Virus record (IMG/VR): IMGVR_UViG_3300008120_000097
Span: 18,283 to 67,906 of that record
Strand: one strand, 5' to 3'
From: a virus
DNA: 49,624 nucleotides
The translations under genes were made by a program, and so were the position numbers. The notes beneath the pieces were generated by a model. The model was not told the origin of the DNA. It did no database searches and saw only the letters and a list, made by a program, of their open reading frames with translations. This document shows positions 34,662 to 42,686 of the stretch, piece after piece. Every line of letters begins with the position of its first letter. The stretch's first letter is position 1.

Positions 34662-36896
34662 ATGAGCACCCAGAGCCAATCCGTTTTAGAAGGAATGCTC
34701 AAAGCTGTTGTGAACCGTGAGTCCACGGGCACAGCAGATACGATGCTCATCAATGCCCACCTTTCCCAAATGAAGATGTTTGGGATTCGACAGGGCGTCG
34801 AGTTTTATCCCAATCAAGATAACTTTGGAACGCAACGTTTTGATTTTATCCAACAAGTTATCAAGTTCAATCGTTTAGATGCACGATTAGACTCTATTTG
34901 GGATCGGTTCTTATCTTACGGTAAAGGGCTGTTTTATATCAGGCCAACAAAGAAAACATATCGTTTGTATTGGTTTGATAAAGATGCTTATCGCACTTAC
35001 TACTCTCCAGATGGTGATCTAGAAGAAGTCATCATTATTTATGCTTACAAGGTTAAATCCAGTCGTGGTTTTGGCGGTGTTGGCCTTGTTACTGATAAGC
35101 GTTATGTGCGGCTCCGTATCACGCCAAGTGAAATTCACGAACTCCACAGTGAACAAGAACTGTCGTTTGATTCCCTGGAGGCAACACTTAATTTCAATGA
35201 TAACAAGGTACTTGAGAACACACTAGGTTTTATTCCTTGCGTAGAAGTTCTCAACAACCCTGATGCTTTTGGTACTGATGGTAGCGGTGAATTTGAATGG
35301 TTAGCTAATCAGATCATTGCCCACGATGAGATGGTAAAGAACATCAGGGCAAACCTATCGTTCTTTGGCAACCCCACCCTGCTCTCCTCTCGTCCAAAAC
35401 ACGACATTGTTGAAACAGCACGTGATGGTGCAGTTCAACGTCCTAGCATTGCAAGCCAATCTGGTTTCCAATCTGAGTTTTCACTATCCAGTTCCACCTT
35501 TAAGCAAGATCCGACAGAGCGCCAACAAGCTGGCTATATCGGATTACCTGGCGGCGGGCTGCGTGTGCCACGGGTGATTGCCAACCTGGAGCCGACAGAT
35601 CGCGTTGGTTTTATTACACCGAACGCCATCAGCACAGACCAGTCCCGCTATGTGGATCAGCTGCGTTCCGAGATTCGCCTGGCGCTTGGCGGTATTGATG
35701 ACCTTTCAATTACCAACGTAACAGCGACTGAAATCAAATCTGCCTATGGCCGTGTTAGTGCCACAGCCAAGAAGAAGTGCCTGCAGCTTTATACCTATGG
35801 TATTTGCCGGTGCTTTGAACTAATGATCTACCAGGAAGAACAACTCTTCCGTAAATCATTAGCAGTTGCATCTGGGTTAACATATCCGATATTGCCTGAG
35901 AATGCCGATGAAGAAGCATTAGAAAAGCACCGCAAAGCAAAAGAAAAGTATGAGAAAGGTTTGGACAAAGCTTTAGATAAAGCTTTTGAAACCAAAGAGA
36001 TTCCTGATGGTGTTATTGGTCTTGCTCCAGATGGAGACCGTACAGTGCTTTGGCGCTGGATGGGTCCTGTCTATGAAGACACACCTCAGGACAAAGTTAA
36101 TCAATCTATCTTTACTCGTAACCTACAAGAATTGGGTGTTGATAGTATTGAGGCACTTAAGTACTTGTTCCCCTCCAAGACGGATGACGAGGTTGCAGAA
36201 ATGCTCTCTGGTTATCCCTTCCGGATGGTTGGCCAAGTGCAACGAGCGTATGCGTCGTTCCTTGATCTCATTAATCAAGAGATGCGTACACCTCACCCCC
36301 AGCGCCCAGATCTCCCCCTGGCAGCTGATCCGCGTCTTGATTTGACGCCATTCCTTTACAGAACACTCGAAAGTCTCCAGAAAGAGGTAACTTATGCAGG
36401 CCGATACCGCAGCGCCGATCCAATCGGTACCCCAACAGTATTCGACCCCGCCGAGCAGCTACGCGGCGCCGGTGGCACAACAGACGGCAGCGCAGGCACC
36501 GGTGGCAACAACCAGCCAGTGGGTGGCGCCTTACCAGCCGGCCCAGGCACCAGCGCCCCAGATGCAGGCGCAGATCTCGGCGGCACCTTACGCCCCTATC
36601 CAGTCGTACCAGCCGTCCCAACCTTCAGCGGAGAACCCGTACAAGGAAGCGTTCAATCGGGTGGTGTCACTCCTGAGTTCACCAGTTCAATTCCCGTTCC
36701 AGGGTCAACAGTCCGGACCGACACCAGGAATCGACCCGGCCAGCTTCAGTTCCCAACAGACCGGAACATTCAGCAGCAATTCGGCAGCCCCGATCTATCC
36801 GTCCAGCCAGGGTTACTCGCCCAACTATTCCCAAACATCGCAGGAAATAACAACGCAACAACTCCTGGCAAACGGAGTAAGTCCTCAAAGTCTTGA
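34662..36896 (+). CDS. Portal protein with C-terminal overprinted extension
   Basis: 744 residues. The position (between TerL and scaffold/capsid), size and sequences such as TATEIKSAYGRVSATAKKK and the long C-terminal helix region support a portal (head-tail connector). Residues 1-577 look normal. From residue 578 the gene overlaps the scaffold gene in the +1 frame for 503 nt, and this extension is low complexity (Gly/Thr/Pro/Ser, GGTTDGSAGTGGNNQPVGG). The end is Lys/Ser-rich. Forms the dodecameric entry gate for DNA, as known for portals. Confidence 0.82.
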   Translation: MSTQSQSVLEGMLKAVVNRESTGTADTMLINAHLSQMKMFGIRQGVEFYPNQDNFGTQRFDFIQQVIKFNRLDARLDSIWDRFLSYGKGLFYIRPTKKTYRLYWFDKDAYRTYYSPDGDLEEVIIIYAYKVKSSRGFGGVGLVTDKRYVRLRITPSEIHELHSEQELSFDSLEATLNFNDNKVLENTLGFIPCVEVLNNPDAFGTDGSGEFEWLANQIIAHDEMVKNIRANLSFFGNPTLLSSRPKHDIVETARDGAVQRPSIASQSGFQSEFSLSSSTFKQDPTERQQAGYIGLPGGGLRVPRVIANLEPTDRVGFITPNAISTDQSRYVDQLRSEIRLALGGIDDLSITNVTATEIKSAYGRVSATAKKKCLQLYTYGICRCFELMIYQEEQLFRKSLAVASGLTYPILPENADEEALEKHRKAKEKYEKGLDKALDKAFETKEIPDGVIGLAPDGDRTVLWRWMGPVYEDTPQDKVNQSIFTRNLQELGVDSIEALKYLFPSKTDDEVAEMLSGYPFRMVGQVQRAYASFLDLINQEMRTPHPQRPDLPLAADPRLDLTPFLYRTLESLQKEVTYAGRYRSADPIGTPTVFDPAEQLRGAGGTTDGSAGTGGNNQPVGGALPAGPGTSAPDAGADLGGTLRPYPVVPAVPTFSGEPVQGSVQSGGVTPEFTSSIPVPGSTVRTDTRNRPGQLQFPTDRNIQQQFGSPDLSVQPGLLAQLFPNIAGNNNATTPGKRSKSSKS

Positions 36897-37368
36897 GGTT
36901 ATTGATCACTTTGGTGCTGATGCCCCTGCTGTCCTCAATGAATATGCCTGCACTGTTGAAGATGCGCTGATTGCTCGCTATGAGCAACTGACAGAAGCTG
37001 TTCAACTGCTGGAAGAACTGGCTCAGGAACACCAGGCTTACGAAAAGATCCTTACCGATCCTGACGTATTAGCTGATTACACCTGTGAGTTCTTCGGTGA
37101 GAATGGTCCTTATCCAGTACAGGATGAGCAGCCTGCCTATGGTTATCCAGAACAGCAAGCTTATCCGGAACAGGAATACTACAGTCCTTCCCTGGAGCGG
37201 GCCAGTATGCCAGTTCCTCCGAGCCCTCAGCTCGACATGGATTCGCAGAACTTCTGGGATAATTTTGGCAACGTTGCTGAACGTGATCCTGCCAATGCCT
37301 GGCGTTATCTGTCGCAAGCACAACGCAACCCCGGTGTGTTCCGCCAGAAACTCCTGGTGATGGAATGA
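36394..37368 (+). CDS. Scaffold-like protein
   Basis: 324 residues, between portal and capsid. ATG at 36394 has AGAGGT 6 nt upstream, within the portal gene. The N-terminal half is Gln/Pro/Ala/Ser-rich and disordered (QQYSTPPSSYAAPVAQQTAA); the C-terminal half is acidic and helical (ADAPAVLNEYACTVEDALIA, LLEELAQEHQAYEK) and ends FRQKLLVME. Acidic, helical and placed before the capsid gene, as scaffolds are. Third positions in the overlap are G/C-biased in this frame, suggesting this is the main frame. Confidence 0.68.
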   Translation: MQADTAAPIQSVPQQYSTPPSSYAAPVAQQTAAQAPVATTSQWVAPYQPAQAPAPQMQAQISAAPYAPIQSYQPSQPSAENPYKEAFNRVVSLLSSPVQFPFQGQQSGPTPGIDPASFSSQQTGTFSSNSAAPIYPSSQGYSPNYSQTSQEITTQQLLANGVSPQSLEVIDHFGADAPAVLNEYACTVEDALIARYEQLTEAVQLLEELAQEHQAYEKILTDPDVLADYTCEFFGENGPYPVQDEQPAYGYPEQQAYPEQEYYSPSLERASMPVPPSPQLDMDSQNFWDNFGNVAERDPANAWRYLSQAQRNPGVFRQKLLVME

Positions 37369-37386
37369 TCTTTAAAAACAATTGAG

Positions 37387-37422
37387 TTTAGAATAAGGGG
37401 TAGTGATTACTGCCCCTTTTTT
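37387..37422 (+). terminator. Terminator after the scaffold gene with overlapping TTTAGAATAA motif
   Basis: AGGGGTAGT (37396-37404) and ACTGCCCCT (37409-37417) pair over 9 bp with one wobble, 4-nt loop, then a T6 tract (37417-37422). The TTTAGAATAA element (37387-37396) ends on the first base of the stem. So promoter-like and terminator-like sequences are interleaved between 37368 and the start at 37434. Confidence 0.75.
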
Positions 37423-37433
37423 ATTGTAAAGAT

Positions 37434-37991
37434 ATGGGAATGCTTCCAGAATCTGCACGTACTGCAGCTGCCTATTTAGGTGGTGGTATTGCACGTGGTA
37501 TTGAACAAAAAGGTGCTCAAGTTGCAAAAGCAGGAATGCAAGCTGCTGAATCAGCTGGTAGCGGTATTGGACAGAAGGTAGGGAATTTTCTTCAGAATAT
37601 GGGCAGCCAAGCCCAACAGTTTGGTGCTTCTGTGGGAACAAAAGGTGCAATTAAAAAACGTGATGTAGGTCTTGCTGCTGCTGGTGCTGCTATGACCGGC
37701 GCGTTTGTTGGTGGCATGGGTGCTAATGCAGGTATTAATGCATTGATGGGATATCAATCAACTAACTTACGTGCTCGCCCACCAGCAGAACCTGGTGTTA
37801 TGGGTGGCAACGTAATGCCCTCTGATTTGCAAACAAGTTACATTGCATTAAATCAACCAGGTTCTCCACTTGGTATGCAACAAATGCGGATGTCGTTTGA
37901 TGTTAAAACTGCACAAGAGCGTCAACGTTTACTGCGTGCTGCTATGGGACCAGAAGCAATGTATTACAACGGCACTGAAGGTGAGTCCTGA
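37434..37991 (+). CDS. Gly/Ala-rich virion protein, 185 aa
   Basis: MGMLPESARTAAAYLGGGIA, then Gln/Gly/Ala-rich helices and a glycine-zipper segment at about 80-105 (DVGLAAAGAAMTGAFVGGMG). It resembles the other zipper proteins of the virion module. The C-terminus is polar with a Met/Gln-rich region. The stop overlaps the next start by one base (TGATG). Structural/ejection role inferred. Confidence 0.6.
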   Translation: MGMLPESARTAAAYLGGGIARGIEQKGAQVAKAGMQAAESAGSGIGQKVGNFLQNMGSQAQQFGASVGTKGAIKKRDVGLAAAGAAMTGAFVGGMGANAGINALMGYQSTNLRARPPAEPGVMGGNVMPSDLQTSYIALNQPGSPLGMQQMRMSFDVKTAQERQRLLRAAMGPEAMYYNGTEGES

Positions 37992-38194
37992 TGTCTAAAG
38001 CTGATAAAGCAAAACAACAACTAAAAGCATATACAGAGCAGTTGATTCCAGAAATCCGCTCTGAGATGGCAACGCTACAGCCTATGGACTACAACCCATA
38101 TGAACGGATTGGTCCATTGCCTCCTAACAGTTACAACTATTGGAACCGCTCTGCTGGGTACCAAGATGTTGAACCGTACTTTGATCCCGAGTGA
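37991..38194 (+). CDS. Small hypothetical protein, 67 aa
   Basis: MSKADKAKQQLKAYTEQLIP is a charged helix, followed by a Pro/Tyr/Asn-rich end (DYNPYERIGPLPPNSYNYWN) that looks like a short peptide interacting with another protein. TGATG overlap with the previous gene. Unknown function. Confidence 0.6.
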   Translation: MSKADKAKQQLKAYTEQLIPEIRSEMATLQPMDYNPYERIGPLPPNSYNYWNRSAGYQDVEPYFDPE

Positions 38195-38862
38195 ACCAAT
38201 CTGCTAAAACTGCATTGCAAGGTGGTATTGCACTAGCTGGTATGGCTGGTGCACGTGCTTTGCAACGTGGTGCCGTTAAACAATATCAACAGCGTGGGAT
38301 GCAAGAAACTGGTACTGCTTTTGAGCAGCCAGCTCTTAATCAAATTGTTGAACAATACACAAAGCAAACAGGATTAGATCCAGAAGTTACTGCAAACTTC
38401 CAACCATCTGGCGTTAGTTATTCTCGGATTGGACAAAACTCCATCTCTTTAAATGTAGATAAAGCAAGCAAGTTTACACTTGGCCATGAGTTAGGTCACC
38501 AGTCCATTGAAGCAGGCGGTGGAATTCCTCAGTGGATTCAACGTCATACCTATGGTGGAGTTAATCCTAACGTGATGGGACTAGCAACTATTGGTGTTAG
38601 TGCTGCAGTTCCCTCTGCTCGTCGTGCTGCTTCTCTTGCTTTGGGGATGAATTATCTGAATAACAGCGGACGCATCATCTCTGAAATTGAAGCCACTCGC
38701 CGTGGAACTAACCTTGTTAACCAAGCTGGTTATCCTGTTTCTGCTGCCCCTGGCGCATTCCAAGCTGCAGGTTATGTAATAGCTCCAGCAGCTGCAGCAC
38801 TTGGTGGCCTTGGTGCAGGTAGGTTTTTACGTTCTTTTGTCCAGCAAATGAGGCAAAATTAA
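38191..38862 (+). CDS. HEXXH metallopeptidase (M48-like) with hydrophobic segments
   Basis: GTG start at 38191, overlapping the previous stop. A zinc-peptidase motif HELGH at about residues 95-99 (KFTLGHELGHQSIEAGGG) and a later SEIEATRRGTNLV (third ligand candidate) follow the HEXXH...E pattern. Two hydrophobic Gly/Ala stretches (about residues 9-25 and near the end) suggest membrane association. As the only protease-like gene between scaffold and capsid, it could be the maturation protease or a host-penetration factor. Assignment moderate. Confidence 0.68.
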   Translation: MNQSAKTALQGGIALAGMAGARALQRGAVKQYQQRGMQETGTAFEQPALNQIVEQYTKQTGLDPEVTANFQPSGVSYSRIGQNSISLNVDKASKFTLGHELGHQSIEAGGGIPQWIQRHTYGGVNPNVMGLATIGVSAAVPSARRAASLALGMNYLNNSGRIISEIEATRRGTNLVNQAGYPVSAAPGAFQAAGYVIAPAAAALGGLGAGRFLRSFVQQMRQN

Positions 38863-38995
38863 TAAACCCAATAAGTAAGTATTGCTATAATTTTATTAAT
38901 GGGGCGGAAGTTCCCAGATTTACCGTGGCTCTTTGTCACAAGTCAGGGATCTTCTTGATCTCCGGTGTCAGCTAAAACTACGCTGAATAACCAAC
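38863..38995 (+). promoter_or_regulatory. Leader region of the capsid gene
   Basis: A 133-nt gap before the major capsid gene. TATAAT at 38886-38891 is a good -10 box. No Shine-Dalgarno directly precedes the capsid ATG (GCTGAATAACCAAC-ATG), odd for the most abundant protein. Confidence 0.45.
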
Positions 38996-40138
38996 ATGTT
39001 TATTGATAACGACTTTCCCAAGCTGTTGGGCGCGGAGCTGTACCGTCCCCACCCAGCTTATATCGTGGAAATGGCTTGCGAGCCTGTAGTTGTCCACGAC
39101 TTCACCAAACAGCCGGGTCAAACCGTTCAGCTCGACCGCTATCGTTTCTGGGGCAACCCCGGCACGAAGACCAACCGTGAGCGTACCCAGGATCAAACCA
39201 TTGGTACTGCTAACAGCCGGTCGATTGTGAAGGATAAGGTCCTGGTGTCTCTTCGTGAGTACACCGGTCCTGCTGACCCGAACAACGCCAACCTTCCGAG
39301 CACCTTCAAGATTGCTCGTGAGACTCTGATGACCGCTCAGCGTCTGCTGCTGGACACCGGGAACCTCAACATGTTCCACCAGTCCATCGGTTCGCTGACC
39401 CTGCTGGATGACTATCGCCGCTGGCGCGACCGCGTGTTTCTCGACGAACTGTTCAAGTCCGAGTCCCGTGGTCAGTCCTCTGACACCCAGGGTGGTTACT
39501 ACTATCCTAACAACAAAGCGAAGACCGGCGCCACCACGCTGACTGCTTATACTGCTACTGAGTATGCCTCTGAGCGTTATAAGTTCAACGTGAAGACCGA
39601 CCTGCTTGAAGTGGTGAAGAGCCTCCGCAAGCGTAACGTCCCCGTCTTTGCTGATGGCTACTACCGCTGTATTGCTGATCCCTCCTTCATGAAGGATCTG
39701 CGTGCTGATCAGGGCTTCCGTGAAGTGGCTCGTTACCCCGGCTTTGCTGCTGGTAACCCGCTGATGAGCGGCATGAACCCCAACGCTGCTATCTATGGCG
39801 GTGGTCAGTACGGCCAAGCTCAGTTTGTGGGCGGCGAACCCACCATGCCTTCTGGCTTCGTGTTTGAAGGTGTGCGTTTCTTCGAATCCACCAACTTCCC
39901 CTCCAAGACCATCACCGTTGACATTGGCGACGGCGCTGGTGCTGTTTCTCACGACACTCCTCCTGCACTGTTCTTCGGTCCTCAGGCCGTGGGTGTGGGC
40001 ATTGGCGGTCCTAACGCTCAGGTTCTTATCAACAATAACGACGATTTCAGCCGCTTTATTATTTTAATTTGGCAGCTGTACGCCGGTTTTGCTAACCTGA
40101 ACAAGGACTTTGTGACCACTGCGTTCACCATCGTTTGA
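38996..40138 (+). CDS. Major capsid protein (N4-gp56-like / HK97-fold candidate)
   Basis: 380 residues. Position after portal, scaffold and protease, size and strongly C/G-ending optimal codons identify the main capsid protein. Segments such as VQLDRYRFWGNPGTK, VVKSLRKRNVPVFADGYYRC and IADPSFMKDLRADQGFREVA fit the N4-gp56 capsid family as I recall it. The very open antisense frame is a by-product of codon bias. Ends ...DFVTTAFTIV. Confidence 0.82.
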   Translation: MFIDNDFPKLLGAELYRPHPAYIVEMACEPVVVHDFTKQPGQTVQLDRYRFWGNPGTKTNRERTQDQTIGTANSRSIVKDKVLVSLREYTGPADPNNANLPSTFKIARETLMTAQRLLLDTGNLNMFHQSIGSLTLLDDYRRWRDRVFLDELFKSESRGQSSDTQGGYYYPNNKAKTGATTLTAYTATEYASERYKFNVKTDLLEVVKSLRKRNVPVFADGYYRCIADPSFMKDLRADQGFREVARYPGFAAGNPLMSGMNPNAAIYGGGQYGQAQFVGGEPTMPSGFVFEGVRFFESTNFPSKTITVDIGDGAGAVSHDTPPALFFGPQAVGVGIGGPNAQVLINNNDDFSRFIILIWQLYAGFANLNKDFVTTAFTIV

Positions 40139-40156
40139 GGAAGGAGGTAATTAACA

Positions 40157-40975
40157 ATGGCTACTTACAAGTCTAACGCTGGCGCTATTCTCCAGCCCGG
40201 TAACCAAATCAACCGCCTTTCCTCCTACAACACCGAAGGTGTGTATGGCTGGCCTGGTGTTGAAGCTTTCGAGCTGATTGGCTACGTCAAAATCGATAAC
40301 CTCGCTGCTGACAAAGCTAACTTCAAGAGCTTTGACATTACTGTTCCCTCCCCTGATCGTCGTCCTGATGACCGGGTGCGTGACAACCGTACTTCCCTGG
40401 TGGTGAGTGCTAGCTCTGCCCGTCCTGCTTACATCTATGGCGCTTCTATCGCCATTGCTCAGGACATCCCCGCTGGCGGTCTGGCTGGTTTCCCTGCTGC
40501 TCCTGTCACTGCTGACATTGGTGGCACCTCCACTGAAGGTCTGCTGCTCGGCCCTAACAATGCTGGCGCTCCCTTTGGTGTGCCTTCGACTCAAGCCAAC
40601 GGTCTTGCTGCTGCTAGCTCTATCGTGAGCGCTACCAGCTCGCTGTTTGCTCAGGGTCTGAGCGACACCACTGTTGCTGACCTGCCCTTCACCACCAGCG
40701 TGACCACTGCTGGCATCGTGGCGGCTGACTTTGCCAACTCGATGTTCTACCGCGTCACCGCTGACACCACCTTCAAGGTGTTCAACGTGAACGGCGTGAC
40801 CTCCACCACCGTGGATGGTGACGGTGTGTTCATCAGCTCGACCGATAAGGATGCTGGCAAAGCTGGCTACATTATCTGCCGCGTGAACTACCTGCGTCCC
40901 GCTGCTGCCGTGGCTTGGGAAGATATCAATGAGTTCATTGATTTTGCTTCTCAGGTTGGTGGCACCGATAGCTGA
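40157..40975 (+). CDS. Structural protein downstream of capsid (decoration or fibre candidate)
   Basis: 272 residues following a very strong ribosome site (GGAAGGAGG). Optimal C/G-ending codons like the capsid gene mark it as highly expressed. Thr/Ala/Ser/Gly-rich with beta-like texture (PVTADIGGTSTEGLLLGPNN). It could be a capsid decoration protein or a tail tube component; nothing decides. The downstream 60-nt gap holds no clear site. Confidence 0.65.
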   Translation: MATYKSNAGAILQPGNQINRLSSYNTEGVYGWPGVEAFELIGYVKIDNLAADKANFKSFDITVPSPDRRPDDRVRDNRTSLVVSASSARPAYIYGASIAIAQDIPAGGLAGFPAAPVTADIGGTSTEGLLLGPNNAGAPFGVPSTQANGLAAASSIVSATSSLFAQGLSDTTVADLPFTTSVTTAGIVAADFANSMFYRVTADTTFKVFNVNGVTSTTVDGDGVFISSTDKDAGKAGYIICRVNYLRPAAAVAWEDINEFIDFASQVGGTDS

Positions 40976-41034
40976 TCTATATTGATTAGCTGAGTTGAGG
41001 TTGGTATTGTATTGGTAGTTGTCATTTCTCTTGA

Positions 41035-41475
41035 ATGCTCTACCAATACAAACCAACTGGTCAACTCGTTGAAATGATTTCTCACCACGGTGATGGGATC
41101 ATGATGTGTATTGATGCACAGGATGAAGTTCTGTACATCGAACGCGATGATCTGGTTCCGCACATTGGTGCTACCAATGAGAAGGATCGGACGGAAGAAC
41201 GCCTGACTGAGCAGCTTAAAGAAGAAGGCGTTAATCCTCCTATTCCTACCAAAAAAGAAACTTTCCCACTGGATACTCGCATTAATCTCAATACTGCGAG
41301 TGCCCGGCAGATTGCCGACCATTTACCTGGAGTAGGATTGAAAACAGCACGGGATATTAAGGATTTACAAACCTCAATGCCCGGCGAAAAGTTCGTCCGT
41401 TTAGATCAACTTAAAGCTATTAAGCGTGTTGATTGGGATGAAATTATCAAAGAAAATCTTATTCGAGTTGAATAA
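41035..41475 (+). CDS. Helix-hairpin-helix (ComEA-like) protein
   Basis: 146 residues. N-terminal beta-like part (MLYQYKPTGQLVEMISHHGD), acidic linker, then a helix-hairpin-helix pair at about 83-135: INLNTASARQIADHLPGVGL and IKDLQTSMPGEKFVRLDQLK. ComEA-type HhH domains bind DNA non-specifically. In the head-tail area this may help hold DNA at the portal or complete the head. TAATG overlap with the next gene. Confidence 0.72.
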   Translation: MLYQYKPTGQLVEMISHHGDGIMMCIDAQDEVLYIERDDLVPHIGATNEKDRTEERLTEQLKEEGVNPPIPTKKETFPLDTRINLNTASARQIADHLPGVGLKTARDIKDLQTSMPGEKFVRLDQLKAIKRVDWDEIIKENLIRVE

Positions 41476-41954
41476 TGCAACTTGATAACTTCCTCAAGTC
41501 AAAGATTCGTTGGCACCTGGGATACAACACAACATCAATTCCTGCTGGTGATCTTTCACGACTTGAGGAAGCTTTGAACAATGTACCGGATTCTTTCTGG
41601 TACACGAAATTAGTCGAACAAGTCGGTCGGTGCGATGAGGCGGAGAAGCGCACTGACATGACAGGTAGTGTGAATAATAATTCAGTTCCTCGTAACCGGT
41701 TAGAAAACATCGCTGGTGATGTTGACCGTACTATCACAACGACTGATTTCAAAGAAACACTTAAAACCTGGACAGAGATTTATCTTTATGAAACTGATCG
41801 ATTAGCTCTGCATTTATACGTGGCTAACTATAGGAATCCTATGCAAGCCCGTTATCGCTTCGAGCGTGAAGGCGCCGAATTTATCCAAGCTTTACCCGGC
41901 CCCGCAGACGTGGCAATCGGTACCCGCTTCTACTTCGAGTACAACCACCGGTAA
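41475..41954 (+). CDS. Head-tail connector/adaptor candidate, 159 aa
   Basis: MQLDNFLKSKIRWHLGYNTT starts a 159-residue protein that ends with GPADVAIGTRFYFEYNHR. Size and position between capsid and tail genes fit an adaptor or head-completion protein. A charged central region (DVDRTITTTDFKETLKTWTE) and DRLALHLYVANYRN follow. No definite family. Confidence 0.58.
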   Translation: MQLDNFLKSKIRWHLGYNTTSIPAGDLSRLEEALNNVPDSFWYTKLVEQVGRCDEAEKRTDMTGSVNNNSVPRNRLENIAGDVDRTITTTDFKETLKTWTEIYLYETDRLALHLYVANYRNPMQARYRFEREGAEFIQALPGPADVAIGTRFYFEYNHR

Positions 41955-41958
41955 ACCC

Positions 41959-42684
41959 ATGTCGGATCTGCGCCAGCGCTACGAAGCATTGCTTCAACGT
42001 CCTGAAGTACGCTCTCTTCTTAATACTATTCGGTATGCAGAGGGTACTCCCGGTGATGCTGGCTATCAAACTATGTTTGGTGGCAGCAAATTTGACACAA
42101 CCAAAGGATGGCAACATCCCAACAAAGCTATTTCAAGTGGTGGTTACACTAGTACTGCTGCTGGAGCCTATCAATTTCTACAGCCTACATGGCAGGGCAC
42201 AGCAAAAGCACTTGGTTTAACTCAGTTTGATCCGAAATCCCAAGACCTTGCTGCTCTTTATTTGATTGATAAAAAGCGAGGCGCATTAGAACCCTTCCTA
42301 AAAGGAGAAAAATTTGGAACTGTTATTAACAAGCTTGCTCCAGAGTGGGCTGCATTGCCAACATCTAGTGGAGGAAGCTACTACGGGCAGCCTTCTAAAA
42401 AACTCGGTGACTTGTATCAATACTATGAACAGCAGAAACAAAAAACCGGGACAAGAAGTATTGCTAGCCAGCAGCCTCAACAACCTCAGCAACAACTGCA
42501 ACAAGCAGGGATGCCAAACATTAACATCATTGTTACCGATGGAGCTAAGACTTCCAGCAGTGCAGCAAGTGATCCTTTAAGTTTCCTATTAGAATATCAA
42601 AAGAACAGGCGTTCTTCCATTCCATCTCCAATGGAAATGGCAAAAGCAATGACAACAACTGAGCCTGTTAATTACTTCGGCTAA
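41959..42684 (+). CDS. GH104-type lysozyme/lytic transglycosylase (lambda R-like) with C-terminal tag
   Basis: 241 residues from the ATG at 41959 (MSDLRQRYEALLQRPEVRSL); a start at 41866 would lie in the previous gene. NTIRYAEGT (catalytic Glu near 28), FGGSKFDTTKG, HPNKAIS, STAAGAYQFLQPTWQG and DPKSQDLAALYLID follow the lambda endolysin R pattern. Cleaves peptidoglycan glycan strands. The C-terminal ~60 residues (from INIIVTDGAKTSSS) are not part of lambda R and end EPVNYFG, like the next gene, so it is likely a virion-attached lysozyme rather than only a lysis enzyme. Confidence 0.85.
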   Translation: MSDLRQRYEALLQRPEVRSLLNTIRYAEGTPGDAGYQTMFGGSKFDTTKGWQHPNKAISSGGYTSTAAGAYQFLQPTWQGTAKALGLTQFDPKSQDLAALYLIDKKRGALEPFLKGEKFGTVINKLAPEWAALPTSSGGSYYGQPSKKLGDLYQYYEQQKQKTGTRSIASQQPQQPQQQLQQAGMPNINIIVTDGAKTSSSAASDPLSFLLEYQKNRRSSIPSPMEMAKAMTTTEPVNYFG

Positions 42685-42686
42685 TC

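Noticed and set aside
38978-39952. Long minus-strand open frame (324 codons) opposite the capsid gene
   Set aside because: It is caused by the strong C/G-ending codon bias of the capsid gene on the other strand. It reads like Val/Thr/Gly antisense sequence with no domain, and has no ribosome site.
40151-41056. Long minus-strand open frame (301 codons) opposite the post-capsid gene
   Set aside because: The same codon-bias effect. The plus-strand gene has GGAAGGAGG and a clear start; the antisense product is Ser/His/Gly filler.
41866-41958. Extended N-terminus of the lysozyme
   Set aside because: The upstream ATG lies within the 41475-41954 gene; the lambda R-like domain begins shortly after MSDLRQRYEALL at 41959.
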